Below, in pieces: positions 8,735 through 16,821 of a DNA stretch of 31,472 nt (the first letter of the stretch is position 1; every line of letters begins with the position of its first letter). The position numbers and the translations under genes are program-made. The stretch comes from an uncultured Pelagibacteraceae bacterium (GTDB lineage: Bacteria > Pseudomonadota > Alphaproteobacteria > Pelagibacterales > Pelagibacteraceae): the NCBI GenBank assembly GCA_902509725.1, contig CABWYI010000006.1, forward strand, positions 1-31,472, read 5' to 3'. The notes under the pieces are model-generated. The model was not told the origin of the DNA, ran no database searches, and saw only the letters and a list, made by a program, of their open reading frames with translations.

Positions 8735-9318
8735 TTTAAAAATCTACTTCCAGGCATACTAATCGGCACCATTTTTAAATCAGAGGGCAAATTTTTTTTT
8801 TTATAAGTTGGCACATTAATTTTAAGGTGTGAAATAATTTGTTTCTTGATTTTTAAAGATTTTTTAGTTGATCTATCAATTATTGTCGCAAAGCCTAATA
8901 ATTTAGCTTTACTTTTTTTGATTAAACTTACGCATTCAAGTGAAGATTTTCCTGTAGTAATTACATCCTCAATAATAAGAACATTTGCCCCTTTTTTAAT
9001 ACTAAACCCTCTGCGCAAGGTAAACTTACCATTAATTCTCTCACAAAAAATTGTCTCTTTTTTTAATAATTTACCAATTTCATAACCAATTATCACTCCT
9101 CCCATCGCTGGAGCTAAAATTAAGTCAATGTTTTTAAATTTTTTTTTAATCTTATTTGCTAGAGATTTACAGATTTTTTCAGCTTTTGAGGGAAAGCTTA
9201 AAAGTTTAGCGCATTGTATATATTTTGAAGAATGCAATCCAGATGATAAAATAAAATGCCCCTCTAATAAAGCATTAGTTTTTTTTAAAATATCTAAGGA
9301 TTTTTTGTGTGAAAGCAT
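8731..9318 (-). CDS. pyrE: Orotate phosphoribosyltransferase
   Basis: PyrE adds a phosphoribosyl group from PRPP to orotate, forming OMP in pyrimidine synthesis. The PRPP-binding motif is VLIIEDVITTGKSS in the middle of the protein; APAMGGVIIGYEIG and the N-terminal ALLEGHFILSSGLHS also match the family. Length (195) is normal. The start is fixed because residues directly after it (LSHKKSLDILKKTNALLEGH) align with the family N-terminus, and the next ATG is deep in the fold. This makes the first 44 bases overlap the 3' end of rsh in another frame. pyrB and a pyrC homologue lie about 20 kb away in the same window. Confidence 0.94.
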   Translation of the reverse strand: MLSHKKSLDILKKTNALLEGHFILSSGLHSSKYIQCAKLLSFPSKAEKICKSLANKIKKKFKNIDLILAPAMGGVIIGYEIGKLLKKETIFCERINGKFTLRRGFSIKKGANVLIIEDVITTGKSSLECVSLIKKSKAKLLGFATIIDRSTKKSLKIKKQIISHLKINVPTYKKKNLPSDLKMVPISMPGSRFLK

Positions 9319-11020
9319 TTCTTTTATCTTCGTGTCTAATTATCTTAAATTTTATACCTTTTTGCTTGAGCTCTGCAATAAAATTAGTAAAATTTTTTAA
9401 ATCTTTAATAATTAATTGAAATTTAAAATTTATATAATGAGGGTTTTTGCCTGCCATCTCTAAGTTTGATATATTTAATTTGTGTTGACCTATTAATGAA
9501 CTAACATTTCCTAATTGACCAGGCTTATCTGGTAAAGATATCCATAATGTAGTGTTGTATTTCTTTATTCTTTCTTGCTTTCTCTCACCTCTCTCATGCC
9601 AATATCTTCTTATAGCTGCTCTAGCTTTTCCTGTTTTTGTTGTTGGAATCCAATGAAGTGATGGCGACTGATTTTTTGATGTAATTATATTTATTCTATC
9701 TCCATTTCTTAAAATTGTTTGTAGTTCACTTTTATTACCATTTACTTCACAGCCGATTGCTGTATCTCCTATTTTTGTGTGAACAGCGTAAGCAAAATCA
9801 ATTGCTGTGGCATCTTTAGGCAATTTAATGACTGATCCTTTTGGAGTAAAACAAAAAACATTTTCTTGAAACATTTGAAGTTTTGTATATTCATATGAAT
9901 GTTCAGGGTTTTCATTCTTTTCAATAATCTCCACAAGATCCTTAAGCCAATCGTACTCTTTCCATGTTAAGGAATTAAATTTTTCAGAAGACTTATATTG
10001 CCAATGAGAAGCTATTCCTCTTTCAGCAAATTCATGCATCTCTTTTGTTCTAATTTGGATTTCAATAGGTTTTTTATTAGAACCGATAACTGCGGTGTGA
10101 ATTGATTTATAACCATTTATTTTTGCTGATGAAATATAATCTTTAAATTTACCTGGTATACAATTATATTCTTTGTGTAAAATTCCTAAAGTTTTATAAC
10201 AATCATCAATACTATTTAAGATAATTCGAAAACCAATGATGTCAGTAATTTGTTCTAATGAAACTCTTTTTTTTTGAACTTTTCTCCAAATTGAAAAAGG
10301 AGTTTTTTCTCTTCCATGAATTTTGCAATTGATATTATTTTGAATTAATAAATTATTAAGTTCTACTGATAATGTCTCAAAGATATCTTTTTTATCAAAT
10401 TTAATTTCATCAAGTCTTTTTTGTATTAGAGATCTGGCTTGATTATTTAAAATTTCAAAAGAAAGATCTTCTAATTCATCTCTAATACGATGCATTCCCA
10501 TTCTATTAGCGAGTGGAGCGTAAACCTCCATTGTTTCTTGAGAAATTCTTTTTCTTTTTTCTTCATTATTTATAGCTTTGATTGTTCTCATGTTGTGTAA
10601 TCTGTCAGCGATTTTTACCAATAAAACTCTAATATCTTTTGAGGTTGCTAAAATTAATTTTCGGAAATTTTCTGCTTTAGAATTAGATGAAGCAGTGTTT
10701 TCTAGAACCGATATTTTGGTAACCCCATCAACAAGATCAGCAACCTCATTACCAAACTCACCTTTAATTGTCTCGTAAGTGGCAAAAGTGTCTTCTATAG
10801 TATCATGCAATAAACCCGTTGTAATAGTCGCGCTATCTAATTTTAATTCTGTTAAAATATTTGCAACTTCAATGGGATGAACAGAATACGGATCTCCTGA
10901 AGCTCTCTTCTGATTACTATGAGCCTTTACGGCAAAATCATAAGCCTTATTTAATCTCTCTGGATTTAGAAATTTATTATAAACTTTTACTTTATTAATT
11001 AATTCTTCAGAATTGAGCAT
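9275..11020 (-). CDS. rsh: RelA/SpoT-family (p)ppGpp synthetase/hydrolase, shortened form
   Basis: Rsh proteins make and break the alarmone (p)ppGpp. The hydrolase domain looks active: H34, H48, the HD pair in LLHDTIEDT (residues 71-78) and ADRLHNMRT (138-146). The synthetase domain (about 230-345) has REKTPFSIWRK, ITDIIGFRII, INGYKSIHTAV and IEIQIRT. A TGS domain follows (about 387-448), then after only about 40 residues a C-terminal ACT domain (about 490-565). Usual long RSH proteins are 700-750 residues; the helical and zinc-finger (RIS) regions between TGS and ACT are missing here (581 in all). It lies 19 bases after folK, with a promoter-like sequence in the gap, and overlaps pyrE by 44 bases. 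rpoZ, often the upstream neighbour, is absent. Confidence 0.94.
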   Translation of the reverse strand: MLNSEELINKVKVYNKFLNPERLNKAYDFAVKAHSNQKRASGDPYSVHPIEVANILTELKLDSATITTGLLHDTIEDTFATYETIKGEFGNEVADLVDGVTKISVLENTASSNSKAENFRKLILATSKDIRVLLVKIADRLHNMRTIKAINNEEKRKRISQETMEVYAPLANRMGMHRIRDELEDLSFEILNNQARSLIQKRLDEIKFDKKDIFETLSVELNNLLIQNNINCKIHGREKTPFSIWRKVQKKRVSLEQITDIIGFRIILNSIDDCYKTLGILHKEYNCIPGKFKDYISSAKINGYKSIHTAVIGSNKKPIEIQIRTKEMHEFAERGIASHWQYKSSEKFNSLTWKEYDWLKDLVEIIEKNENPEHSYEYTKLQMFQENVFCFTPKGSVIKLPKDATAIDFAYAVHTKIGDTAIGCEVNGNKSELQTILRNGDRINIITSKNQSPSLHWIPTTKTGKARAAIRRYWHERGERKQERIKKYNTTLWISLPDKPGQLGNVSSLIGQHKLNISNLEMAGKNPHYINFKFQLIIKDLKNFTNFIAELKQKGIKFKIIRHEDKRNAFTQKILRYFKKN

Positions 11021-11025
11021 TTCTC

Positions 11026-11034
11026 ATTATAGCA
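11026..11034 (-). promoter_or_regulatory. Extended -10 promoter directly before rsh
   Basis: The 19-base gap between the folK stop and the rsh start contains, on the minus strand, TGCTATAAT, an exact extended -10 element. Five bases (GAGAA) separate it from the rsh ATG, so transcription would begin at or beside the A of the start codon, giving a leaderless or nearly leaderless message. No good -35 hexamer is visible 16-18 bases upstream, but extended -10 promoters can do without one. This would let rsh and its followers be expressed apart from dapA-smpB-folK. Inference from sequence only. Confidence 0.45.
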
Positions 11035-11039
11035 TTAAT

Positions 11040-11537
11040 TTAGATTTGTTTAATAGATCTTATGTCTTTATTTTTTAATAAGTTGATCAATTCTTTTATA
11101 TGAAACTTTGATTCTGGATGCGTCCAATTTTTGCTAATTTCAAACAAAGGTATTAGGACAAAATTCCTCTCACTCAGACGTGGATGTGGCAAATTGATTT
11201 TTCCCGAAAATCTAAGGCCTTTATAATCAAGTATATCTATATCACAAACTCTTGGGTGGTTTTTAGGGGTTTTTTTTCTGCCAAGTTTAATCTCAATTTT
11301 TTTGCATATTTCTAATAATTTAATTGGCGGTAAAGACGTGGAGACTTTAATAACGATATTTAGAAATTTAGGGTAATGGGAATTTGGCCAAGATAATGAC
11401 TCGTAAAAACTTGAGGTGGAAACTAGCTTAATACCGTTTTGATATAATTCAATTTTAGCTTTATCAATATTTTTTTTCTTATTTCCTAAATTAGACCCTA
11501 TTCCAAGATAAATATTTTTAACTGGTTTTTCTAACAT
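11040..11537 (-). CDS. folK: 2-amino-4-hydroxy-6-hydroxymethyldihydropteridine pyrophosphokinase
   Basis: FolK pyrophosphorylates 6-hydroxymethyl-dihydropterin, a step in folate synthesis. Family blocks are [15 protein letters not shown] at the N-terminus, [28 protein letters not shown] with the ATP and pterin residues, and [16 protein letters not shown]. The frame is open upstream to base 11591, but the extra 18 residues lie inside smpB and do not resemble the family, so I start at the internal ATG ([12 protein letters not shown]), giving 165 residues and a 20-base overlap with smpB. Folate made here would serve GlyA and sarcosine oxidase. Confidence 0.9.
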   Translation of the reverse strand: MLEKPVKNIYLGIGSNLGNKKKNIDKAKIELYQNGIKLVSTSSFYESLSWPNSHYPKFLNIVIKVSTSLPPIKLLEICKKIEIKLGRKKTPKNHPRVCDIDILDYKGLRFSGKINLPHPRLSERNFVLIPLFEISKNWTHPESKFHIKELINLLKNKDIRSIKQI

Positions 11538-11988
11538 ATCTAGCTCTATCACGACTCCAATCTCTATTTTTTTTTGTAGCCCTCTTATCAAATTGCTTTT
11601 TTCCCTTAGCTATAGCAAGTTCAATTTTAGCTTTACCCTTTTTAAAATACATTTTTGTCGGCACTATTGTAAAACCATCTCTCTGTATTTTACCAATAAG
11701 TTTATTTATTTCTCTTTTATTAAGAAGTAATTTTCTTTCATCCATTGGTTTATGATTAGAATAGCTTGCTTGTTTATAAGCAGAAATATGAGAATTAATT
11801 AATACAAGTTCACCATTTTTTTCTACAGCATATGAATCTGCAATATTAACTTTACCGTCCCTAATAGATTTTATTTCCGAACCTTTCAAAACAATACCTG
11901 CCTCTAGCAAATCTTCAAAAAAATAATTATAGCTAGCTTTTCTGTTTAAACATATTATTTTTAAACCAGAATTGGTTTTTTTTTTCAT
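11518..11988 (-). CDS. smpB: SsrA-binding protein SmpB
   Basis: SmpB carries tmRNA to stalled ribosomes for trans-translation. The protein (156 residues) has the OB-fold blocks [38 protein letters not shown] and [17 protein letters not shown], then [21 protein letters not shown]. It ends in the basic tail [20 protein letters not shown], which enters the mRNA channel. Length is typical. Its ATG overlaps the dapA stop by one base and its end overlaps folK by 20. The tmRNA gene is not in this window. Confidence 0.96.
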   Translation of the reverse strand: MKKKTNSGLKIICLNRKASYNYFFEDLLEAGIVLKGSEIKSIRDGKVNIADSYAVEKNGELVLINSHISAYKQASYSNHKPMDERKLLLNKREINKLIGKIQRDGFTIVPTKMYFKKGKAKIELAIAKGKKQFDKRATKKNRDWSRDRARYVRKTS

Positions 11989-12869
11989 TAAATTAATTTG
12001 GCAGACTTAAGAGCTTTTTTAACAATATTTTTTGTTGATTCCGTTATTTTTACTAATGGTAATCTTACATCATCTTCACACAAATTTAATAATTTAGCTG
12101 CATACTTAACTGGACTCGGATTGCTTTCAACAAACATGGCATGATGAAGGGGTTGTAAAATTTGATCTAACTTTTGAGCTTCTTTAATTTCTTTGCTGTC
12201 TTTTGTGAGTGAAAATTTTTGAAAATCAGAACAAAGTTTTGGGGCAATGTTTGCTGTTACACTTATAGCCCCATTTCCACCTCTTTTATTAAATTCAAAA
12301 GCATTATCATCATTTCCAGTTAACTGAAGAAAATCTTTACCTAGTTTTTCCAATGTTTGATTAACCCTGTTAAGATCTCCTGTGGCATCTTTTACTCCAA
12401 TTATATTCTTTAATTCGTAAAGTCTTGCCATTGTCTCAACCGACATATCAATCACAGATCTGCCAGGGATATTATAAATTAATATTGGAATTCCACATTT
12501 GTCATTTATTGATTTATAATGCTGATATAGACCCTCTTGAGTTGGTTTGTTATAATAAGGAGTGACAATTAGGGCACCATTAGCTCCAATTTTTTCAGCA
12601 TGTGTTGTTAATGAAATAGCCTCCTCTGTAGAATTTGACCCTGTGCCCGCAAATACTGGGATTTTACCATCACTTTCTTTCACACACAATTCAATTACTT
12701 TTTCGTGCTCATCATGACTTAAAGTCGGAGATTCACCTGTTGTACCAGCTGGAACTAGACCATTAGTACCATTTTTGATATGAAAATGAATCAACTTGAT
12801 GTAAGTATCTTCATCAAGTTTGTCATTTTTAAATGGAGTAACTAAAGCTACATTTGAACCTTTAAACAT
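11988..12869 (-). CDS. dapA: 4-hydroxy-tetrahydrodipicolinate synthase
   Basis: DapA condenses pyruvate with aspartate semialdehyde, the entry to diaminopimelate and lysine synthesis. The TIM-barrel protein (293 residues) shows [33 protein letters not shown]132 in [12 protein letters not shown] and the Schiff-base lysine K160 in [11 protein letters not shown]. It is the first gene of the ten-gene minus-strand block and lies 43 bases from the divergent transglycosylase, so its promoter must fall in that short gap or inside the neighbour. A candidate -10 sits 5 bases before the start. Confidence 0.96.
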   Translation of the reverse strand: MFKGSNVALVTPFKNDKLDEDTYIKLIHFHIKNGTNGLVPAGTTGESPTLSHDEHEKVIELCVKESDGKIPVFAGTGSNSTEEAISLTTHAEKIGANGALIVTPYYNKPTQEGLYQHYKSINDKCGIPILIYNIPGRSVIDMSVETMARLYELKNIIGVKDATGDLNRVNQTLEKLGKDFLQLTGNDDNAFEFNKRGGNGAISVTANIAPKLCSDFQKFSLTKDSKEIKEAQKLDQILQPLHHAMFVESNPSPVKYAAKLLNLCEDDVRLPLVKITESTKNIVKKALKSAKLI

Positions 12870-12874
12870 AAATA

Positions 12875-12883
12875 CTTATAACA
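12875..12883 (-). promoter_or_regulatory. Extended -10 promoter candidate directly before dapA
   Basis: On the minus strand TGTTATAAG, an extended -10 with one mismatch in the hexamer, ends 5 bases before the dapA ATG, the same spacing as at rsh. A transcript from it would be leaderless or nearly so. The gap to the divergent transglycosylase is only 43 bases and also contains, on the plus strand, TATAGA at 12889-12894, a weak -10 candidate for that gene, so the two promoters would sit back to back. Confidence 0.38.
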
Positions 12884-12912
12884 TAGTTTATAGATTCATG
12901 TAGCAAAAGATT

Positions 12913-15132
12913 ATGTCGAAAAAATTCTTATTTTTAATCAGTTTAATTATATTTTTAAATCCTATTGATTTTGTTTTAGCTGACATAATACCCTTAAAAA
13001 AACCTTCACAAACTAAAGAAGTTAAAGAACAGAAATTATTAATCGATGTGCTAAAACCTTTGCCAAAACCAACGGTAACAAAAATCATAATAAAAGAAAA
13101 AAAAGACCCTCAGAAAAAGGTTGTTGTTAAGAAAGAAAAAAGTTTAGATATAGTTTTACCTAAAAAGAAACCTTCAATACCTGGGTCAAAAAAAGGTAAA
13201 ACAGCCAAAAAATCAAAATATTACAGTAAAAAAGACTTTGCTCTTGCAAAAAAAGCTATTTCTGAAATGAAACAAGCCAAATGGCCTAATGCATTAAAAA
13301 CAGCAAAAAAAGCTAAAGATAAGTCAATTTATAATTTCATTCAATGGAGGCACTTGCTTACAAGAGGCAATAAAGCTTCTTATTATGATTATAAAACATT
13401 TATAGACTTAAATAAGGATTATCCAAGAATTGGAAGAGTTAAATACTTAGCAGAACATAAACTTTCAACGGACTTAGTTTCTCCTCAAAAAATAATTGAA
13501 TGGTTTAATTCTAGTGAACCTTTAAGTGGTTTTGGCAAAATGATACTTGGTGAAAGTTTTATTCTAAATGGAAATTCACAAAAAGGAACTTATCTAATTA
13601 AAGAAGGATGGATTACTGCAGAACTGAATAAATCTGAGCTTAGATTTTATCGAAAAAAATTTAAAAAATATCTGAATGCTGATGATTATATTAAAAGAGC
13701 AGATTATCTCGCCTGGAACAATAAATATTGGGATTTAAAAAGATTACTGAGATATTTGCCAAAAGATTATGAATTACTATACACGGCGAGACAATTGTTA
13801 ATGAGCAAATCTTATGGTGTTGATAGTGCTATATCAAAAGTTCCAGATAAATTTAAAGATGATGCTGGTTTAAATTATGACAGATTAAAATGGAGAAGAA
13901 AAAGAGGTAGAGTTGACAGTTCATTAGAGATATTACTTAAAATTAAAAATACAAAAGATTATCTTGTTAGGCCTGATAAATGGTGGATTGAAAGAGAAAT
14001 TATTTCAAGATCTTTAATTTACAAGAAAAAATATGAATTAGCTTATAAGATTTCAAGTAATCATGCATTATCAGAAGGTCCTGAATATGCAGCCGCAGAA
14101 TGGATGAGCGGATGGATTGCTTTAAGTTTTTTAAACGATCCTTTGATAGCTAAAGAACATTTTGAAAATTTTTACAACAATGTTGGTTATCCTATAAGTA
14201 CATCCAGAGGAGCCTATTGGTTGGCTAAAACTTATCAAAAATTAAACAAACAAGATCTAGCAACAGAATGGTTTGAAAAAGCAGCTAAATTTTTAACAAC
14301 ATATTATGGGCAATTAGCTTTTATGGAACTTGACTCAAATAAAACTTTTGCACTTTCAAAAGATAAAGAGGTGTTGAAAGATTATAGAGAATCATTCTTC
14401 AAAAAAGAATTAGTAAAAACAATTTATCTTCTTGATGAACTTAATGAAGACAAATATACAAAACATATTCTAAGACATCTAGCTAATGATGATATTGATA
14501 GTGGAAGTGAAATATTGGCGGCAGAATTAGCAACTAATATTGATAGATTTGATTTTGCGATTCAAATTGCCAAAATAGCTTCTTATGAAAAAAGATTTCA
14601 TAATAAATTTAACTATCCAATTATAAGTACACCTAATTTTATAAATGGAAGAAAAATACCTGAAACTGCATTTATATTATCAATTATTAGACAAGAAAGT
14701 GAATTTGATTTAAGTGCAAATAGTCATGCTGGGGCTAAAGGACTAATGCAACTAATGCCTTACACGGCTAAATTAGTTGCTAAACAGGCAAATCTTCCAT
14801 ATTCAAAATCAAGATTAACAAAAGATTCTGAATATAATATTAACCTTGGCTCTCATTACATCGCTGGTTTAATACTTGAATATGATGGTGTCTATCCTTT
14901 TGCTATTGCAGCTTATAACGCCGGTCCTAAAAGAGTTAGGTATTGGAAAAAAATAAATAAAAATCCTCAAAAAAATCAAATAAGTTATGTAGACTGGATT
15001 GAATTAATTAAATTTAAAGAGACTAGAAATTATGTTCAAAGAGTGCTGGAAAACTATAATGTCTATCGCTATATTTTAGAGCAAAAGCCAATTTCTATGA
15101 AAAATTTCTTTAAGGATGAACCATTGTATTAA
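12913..15132 (+). CDS. Soluble lytic murein transglycosylase, periplasmic
   Basis: This enzyme would cleave peptidoglycan glycan strands with formation of anhydromuramyl ends. The protein (739 residues) starts with a signal peptide (MSKKFLFLISLIIFLNPIDFVLA, about 1-23). Residues about 25-100 are rich in lysine and proline, with repeated blocks such as IPLKKPS, KPLPKP and LPKKKPS. A long helical superhelix follows (about 100-570), as in Slt70. The C-terminal SLT domain (about 580-700) has the catalytic E595 in IIRQESEFD, then GAKGLMQLMPYTA, NINLGSHYIAGL and IAAYNAGPKRV. It stands alone between divergent dapA and the convergent tRNA gene, which is 3 bases beyond its stop. Very likely an Slt-type enzyme; the exact family member is not assigned. 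Confidence 0.92.
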   Translation: MSKKFLFLISLIIFLNPIDFVLADIIPLKKPSQTKEVKEQKLLIDVLKPLPKPTVTKIIIKEKKDPQKKVVVKKEKSLDIVLPKKKPSIPGSKKGKTAKKSKYYSKKDFALAKKAISEMKQAKWPNALKTAKKAKDKSIYNFIQWRHLLTRGNKASYYDYKTFIDLNKDYPRIGRVKYLAEHKLSTDLVSPQKIIEWFNSSEPLSGFGKMILGESFILNGNSQKGTYLIKEGWITAELNKSELRFYRKKFKKYLNADDYIKRADYLAWNNKYWDLKRLLRYLPKDYELLYTARQLLMSKSYGVDSAISKVPDKFKDDAGLNYDRLKWRRKRGRVDSSLEILLKIKNTKDYLVRPDKWWIEREIISRSLIYKKKYELAYKISSNHALSEGPEYAAAEWMSGWIALSFLNDPLIAKEHFENFYNNVGYPISTSRGAYWLAKTYQKLNKQDLATEWFEKAAKFLTTYYGQLAFMELDSNKTFALSKDKEVLKDYRESFFKKELVKTIYLLDELNEDKYTKHILRHLANDDIDSGSEILAAELATNIDRFDFAIQIAKIASYEKRFHNKFNYPIISTPNFINGRKIPETAFILSIIRQESEFDLSANSHAGAKGLMQLMPYTAKLVAKQANLPYSKSRLTKDSEYNINLGSHYIAGLILEYDGVYPFAIAAYNAGPKRVRYWKKINKNPQKNQISYVDWIELIKFKETRNYVQRVLENYNVYRYILEQKPISMKNFFKDEPLY

Positions 15133-15135
15133 AAC

Positions 15136-15227
15136 TGGCGGAAGAGGAGGGATTCGAACCCTCGGTACAAGTTTCCTCGCACGGTCATTTAGCAAACGAC
15201 TGGTTTCAGCCTCTCACCCACTCTTCC
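15136..15227 (-). tRNA. tRNA-Ser (anticodon GCU), CCA encoded
   Basis: Read on the minus strand, the acceptor stem GGAAGAG pairs perfectly with CTCTTCC, followed by discriminator G and an encoded CCA at the 3' end. The D stem is GGT/ACC. The anticodon stem is five pairs (one G-U) around the loop TTGCTAA, giving anticodon GCT (plus-strand bases 15191-15193) for AGC and AGU. A seven-pair variable arm with a GAAA loop, typical of serine tRNAs, and a T arm GAGGG-TTCGAAT-CCCTC complete the cloverleaf. It converges on the transglycosylase gene and diverges from soxB. Confidence 0.97.
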
Positions 15228-15236
15228 AAGAAATTT

Positions 15237-15252
15237 GTCGCCCCCGATTGTA
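15237..15252 (-). promoter_or_regulatory. Candidate tRNA-Ser promoter (-10 plus GC-rich discriminator)
   Basis: On the minus strand TACAAT (15247-15252) matches five of six -10 bases and is followed at once by CGGGGGCGAC, a striking GC block in an AT-rich genome. Transcription would begin near 15238-15240, about 10 bases before the mature tRNA. A GC-rich discriminator is the hallmark of stable-RNA promoters that are shut down by ppGpp with DksA in proteobacteria. The -35 region is poor. The -10 overlaps the first arm of the inverted repeat upstream of soxB. Confidence 0.42.
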
Positions 15253-15288
15253 TTGAATAATCAATATTAATAAAGTATTTATTCAATA
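15251..15288. repeat. Inverted repeat upstream of soxB, possible operator
   Basis: TATTGAATAA at 15251-15260 is repeated exactly in inverted form as TTATTCAATA at 15279-15288, with an 18-base spacer, ending 3 bases before the soxB ATG. A shorter dyad, ATTGA-ATAA-TCAAT (15252-15265), shares the first arm. The pattern fits binding sites for a dimeric regulator controlling soxB and perhaps the divergent tRNA gene. It could also fold in RNA near the soxB start, which has no Shine-Dalgarno site. It is not followed by a T-run and is not a terminator. Confidence 0.45.
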
Positions 15289-15291
15289 AAT

Positions 15292-16545
15292 ATGAAAAAT
15301 AAGTACTCAATATTTTCACTTATCAAGAATGCTTTTTCTTATCATGAAAACTGGGAAAAAGCTTGGAAAGACCCTGTTCCAAAAAAAGAATATGACACCA
15401 TAATTATAGGTGGAGGTGGACATGGTTTAGCAACAGCATATTACCTAGCTAAAAAACATAATATAAAAAATATTGCTGTAGTAGAAAAAGGTTGGATTGG
15501 TGGAGGCAATACAGGAAGAAATACAACAATAATAAGATCCAATTATTTATGGGATGCTAGCGCTGGTTTATATGATCATGCTTTAAAAATTTGGGAGGGC
15601 TTATCACAAGAATTAAATTATAATGTTATGTTTAGTCAAAGAGGAGTTATGAATCTAGCTCATAATCTACAAGATGTTAGAGACTTGAAAAGAAGAACTC
15701 ATGCTAATAGATTAAATGGAATTGACGCTGTTTATTTGAATACTGAACAAGTTAAAAAATTTTGTCCAATAATAAATACATCGCCTGATATTCGTTATCC
15801 AGTTTTAGGTGGTACTTTACAAAGAAGAGCTGGGACTGCTAGACACGATGCTGTTGCATGGGGTTATGCGAGAGGTGCTGATGAAATGGGTGTTGATATT
15901 ATACAAAACTGTGAAGTCAAAGGAATTAAACGTAATGGTGATACTGTTGAAGGTATTGAAACAACAAAAGGGTTTATTAAAACAAAAAAAATAGGCGTTG
16001 TAGCAGCAGGACACTCTAGTGTAATAGCTAATATGGCTGGTTTGAAATTGCCTTTAGAAAGTAAACCTTTACAAGCTTTAGTATCTGAGCCTGTTAAACC
16101 AATTATTGATACCGTAGTTATGTCAAATGCTGTTCATGCCTATGTAAGTCAATCAGATAAAGGTGAGTTGGTTATTGGTGCAGGGACAGATGATTATGTT
16201 TCTTATTCTCAAAAAGGAAGTCATGATATTGTTGAAGGAACTTTAAATGCAATATTAGAATTATATCCAATATTTAGTCGAATGAGAATGCTTCGTCAAT
16301 GGGGAGGTATTGTTGATATTTGTCCTGATGCTAGTCCAATAATTAGTAAAACATCTGTTAAAGGTTTGTATTTTAATTGTGGCTGGGGAACTGGCGGATT
16401 TAAAGCGACTCCTGGATCTGGAGATTTGTTTGCTCATACGATAGCAAATGATGAGCCACATAAACTTAATGCTGCATTTAATATAAATAGATTTGTAAGT
16501 GGTGACCTTGTTGATGAACATGGTGCAGCAGCTGTAGCACACTAA
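15292..16545 (+). CDS. soxB: Sarcosine oxidase, beta subunit
   Basis: SoxB carries the flavin site at which sarcosine (N-methylglycine) is oxidised in the heterotetrameric enzyme; products are glycine, a one-carbon unit and hydrogen peroxide. The dinucleotide-binding loop is [17 protein letters not shown] at residues 36-52, followed by [18 protein letters not shown]185 in [16 protein letters not shown] fits the family's covalent FMN histidine. The C-terminal [19 protein letters not shown] is also characteristic. Length (417) is normal. It is the first gene of soxBDAG, its stop overlapping the soxD start by one base, and lies 64 bases from the divergent tRNA-Ser across an inverted repeat. Confidence 0.95.
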   Translation: MKNKYSIFSLIKNAFSYHENWEKAWKDPVPKKEYDTIIIGGGGHGLATAYYLAKKHNIKNIAVVEKGWIGGGNTGRNTTIIRSNYLWDASAGLYDHALKIWEGLSQELNYNVMFSQRGVMNLAHNLQDVRDLKRRTHANRLNGIDAVYLNTEQVKKFCPIINTSPDIRYPVLGGTLQRRAGTARHDAVAWGYARGADEMGVDIIQNCEVKGIKRNGDTVEGIETTKGFIKTKKIGVVAAGHSSVIANMAGLKLPLESKPLQALVSEPVKPIIDTVVMSNAVHAYVSQSDKGELVIGAGTDDYVSYSQKGSHDIVEGTLNAILELYPIFSRMRMLRQWGGIVDICPDASPIISKTSVKGLYFNCGWGTGGFKATPGSGDLFAHTIANDEPHKLNAAFNINRFVSGDLVDEHGAAAVAH

Positions 16546-16820
16546 TGTTTGTTATTAATTGTCCTTTCTGTGGAGAACGTGAACATAGCGAATTTAAGGC
16601 TGGTGGTGAAGCTCACATAGTTAGACCAAAACAACCAACTGAATTAAGTGATGATGAATGGGCTGAATATTTGTTCATGAGAAAAAATATCAAAGGTATC
16701 CAATTCGAAAGATGGAATCACGCTCATGGTTGCAGAAAATGGTTTAATATGGTTCGAGATACTTCGAATGATGAAATTAAAGCAGTTTATAAAATGGGTG
16801 AAAAACCACCAATAAAATAA
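16545..16820 (+). CDS. soxD: Sarcosine oxidase, delta subunit
   Basis: The smallest subunit of heterotetrameric sarcosine oxidase, a structural zinc protein. The 91 residues contain the ligand pair CPFCGERE (C6 and C9) and the distal pair in WNHAHGCRKWFN, where a histidine and C63 would complete the zinc site. EWAEYLFMRKN and HAHGCRKWFNMVRDT are typical of the family. Its start overlaps the soxB stop by one base and its end is one base from soxA, indicating tight coupling. Confidence 0.95.
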   Translation: MFVINCPFCGEREHSEFKAGGEAHIVRPKQPTELSDDEWAEYLFMRKNIKGIQFERWNHAHGCRKWFNMVRDTSNDEIKAVYKMGEKPPIK

Positions 16821-16821
16821 A

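Noticed and set aside
11538..11591. Eighteen-codon N-terminal extension of folK
   Set aside because: It lies wholly inside smpB, does not resemble FolK proteins, and the family N-terminus (YLGIGSN) begins eight codons after the internal ATG.
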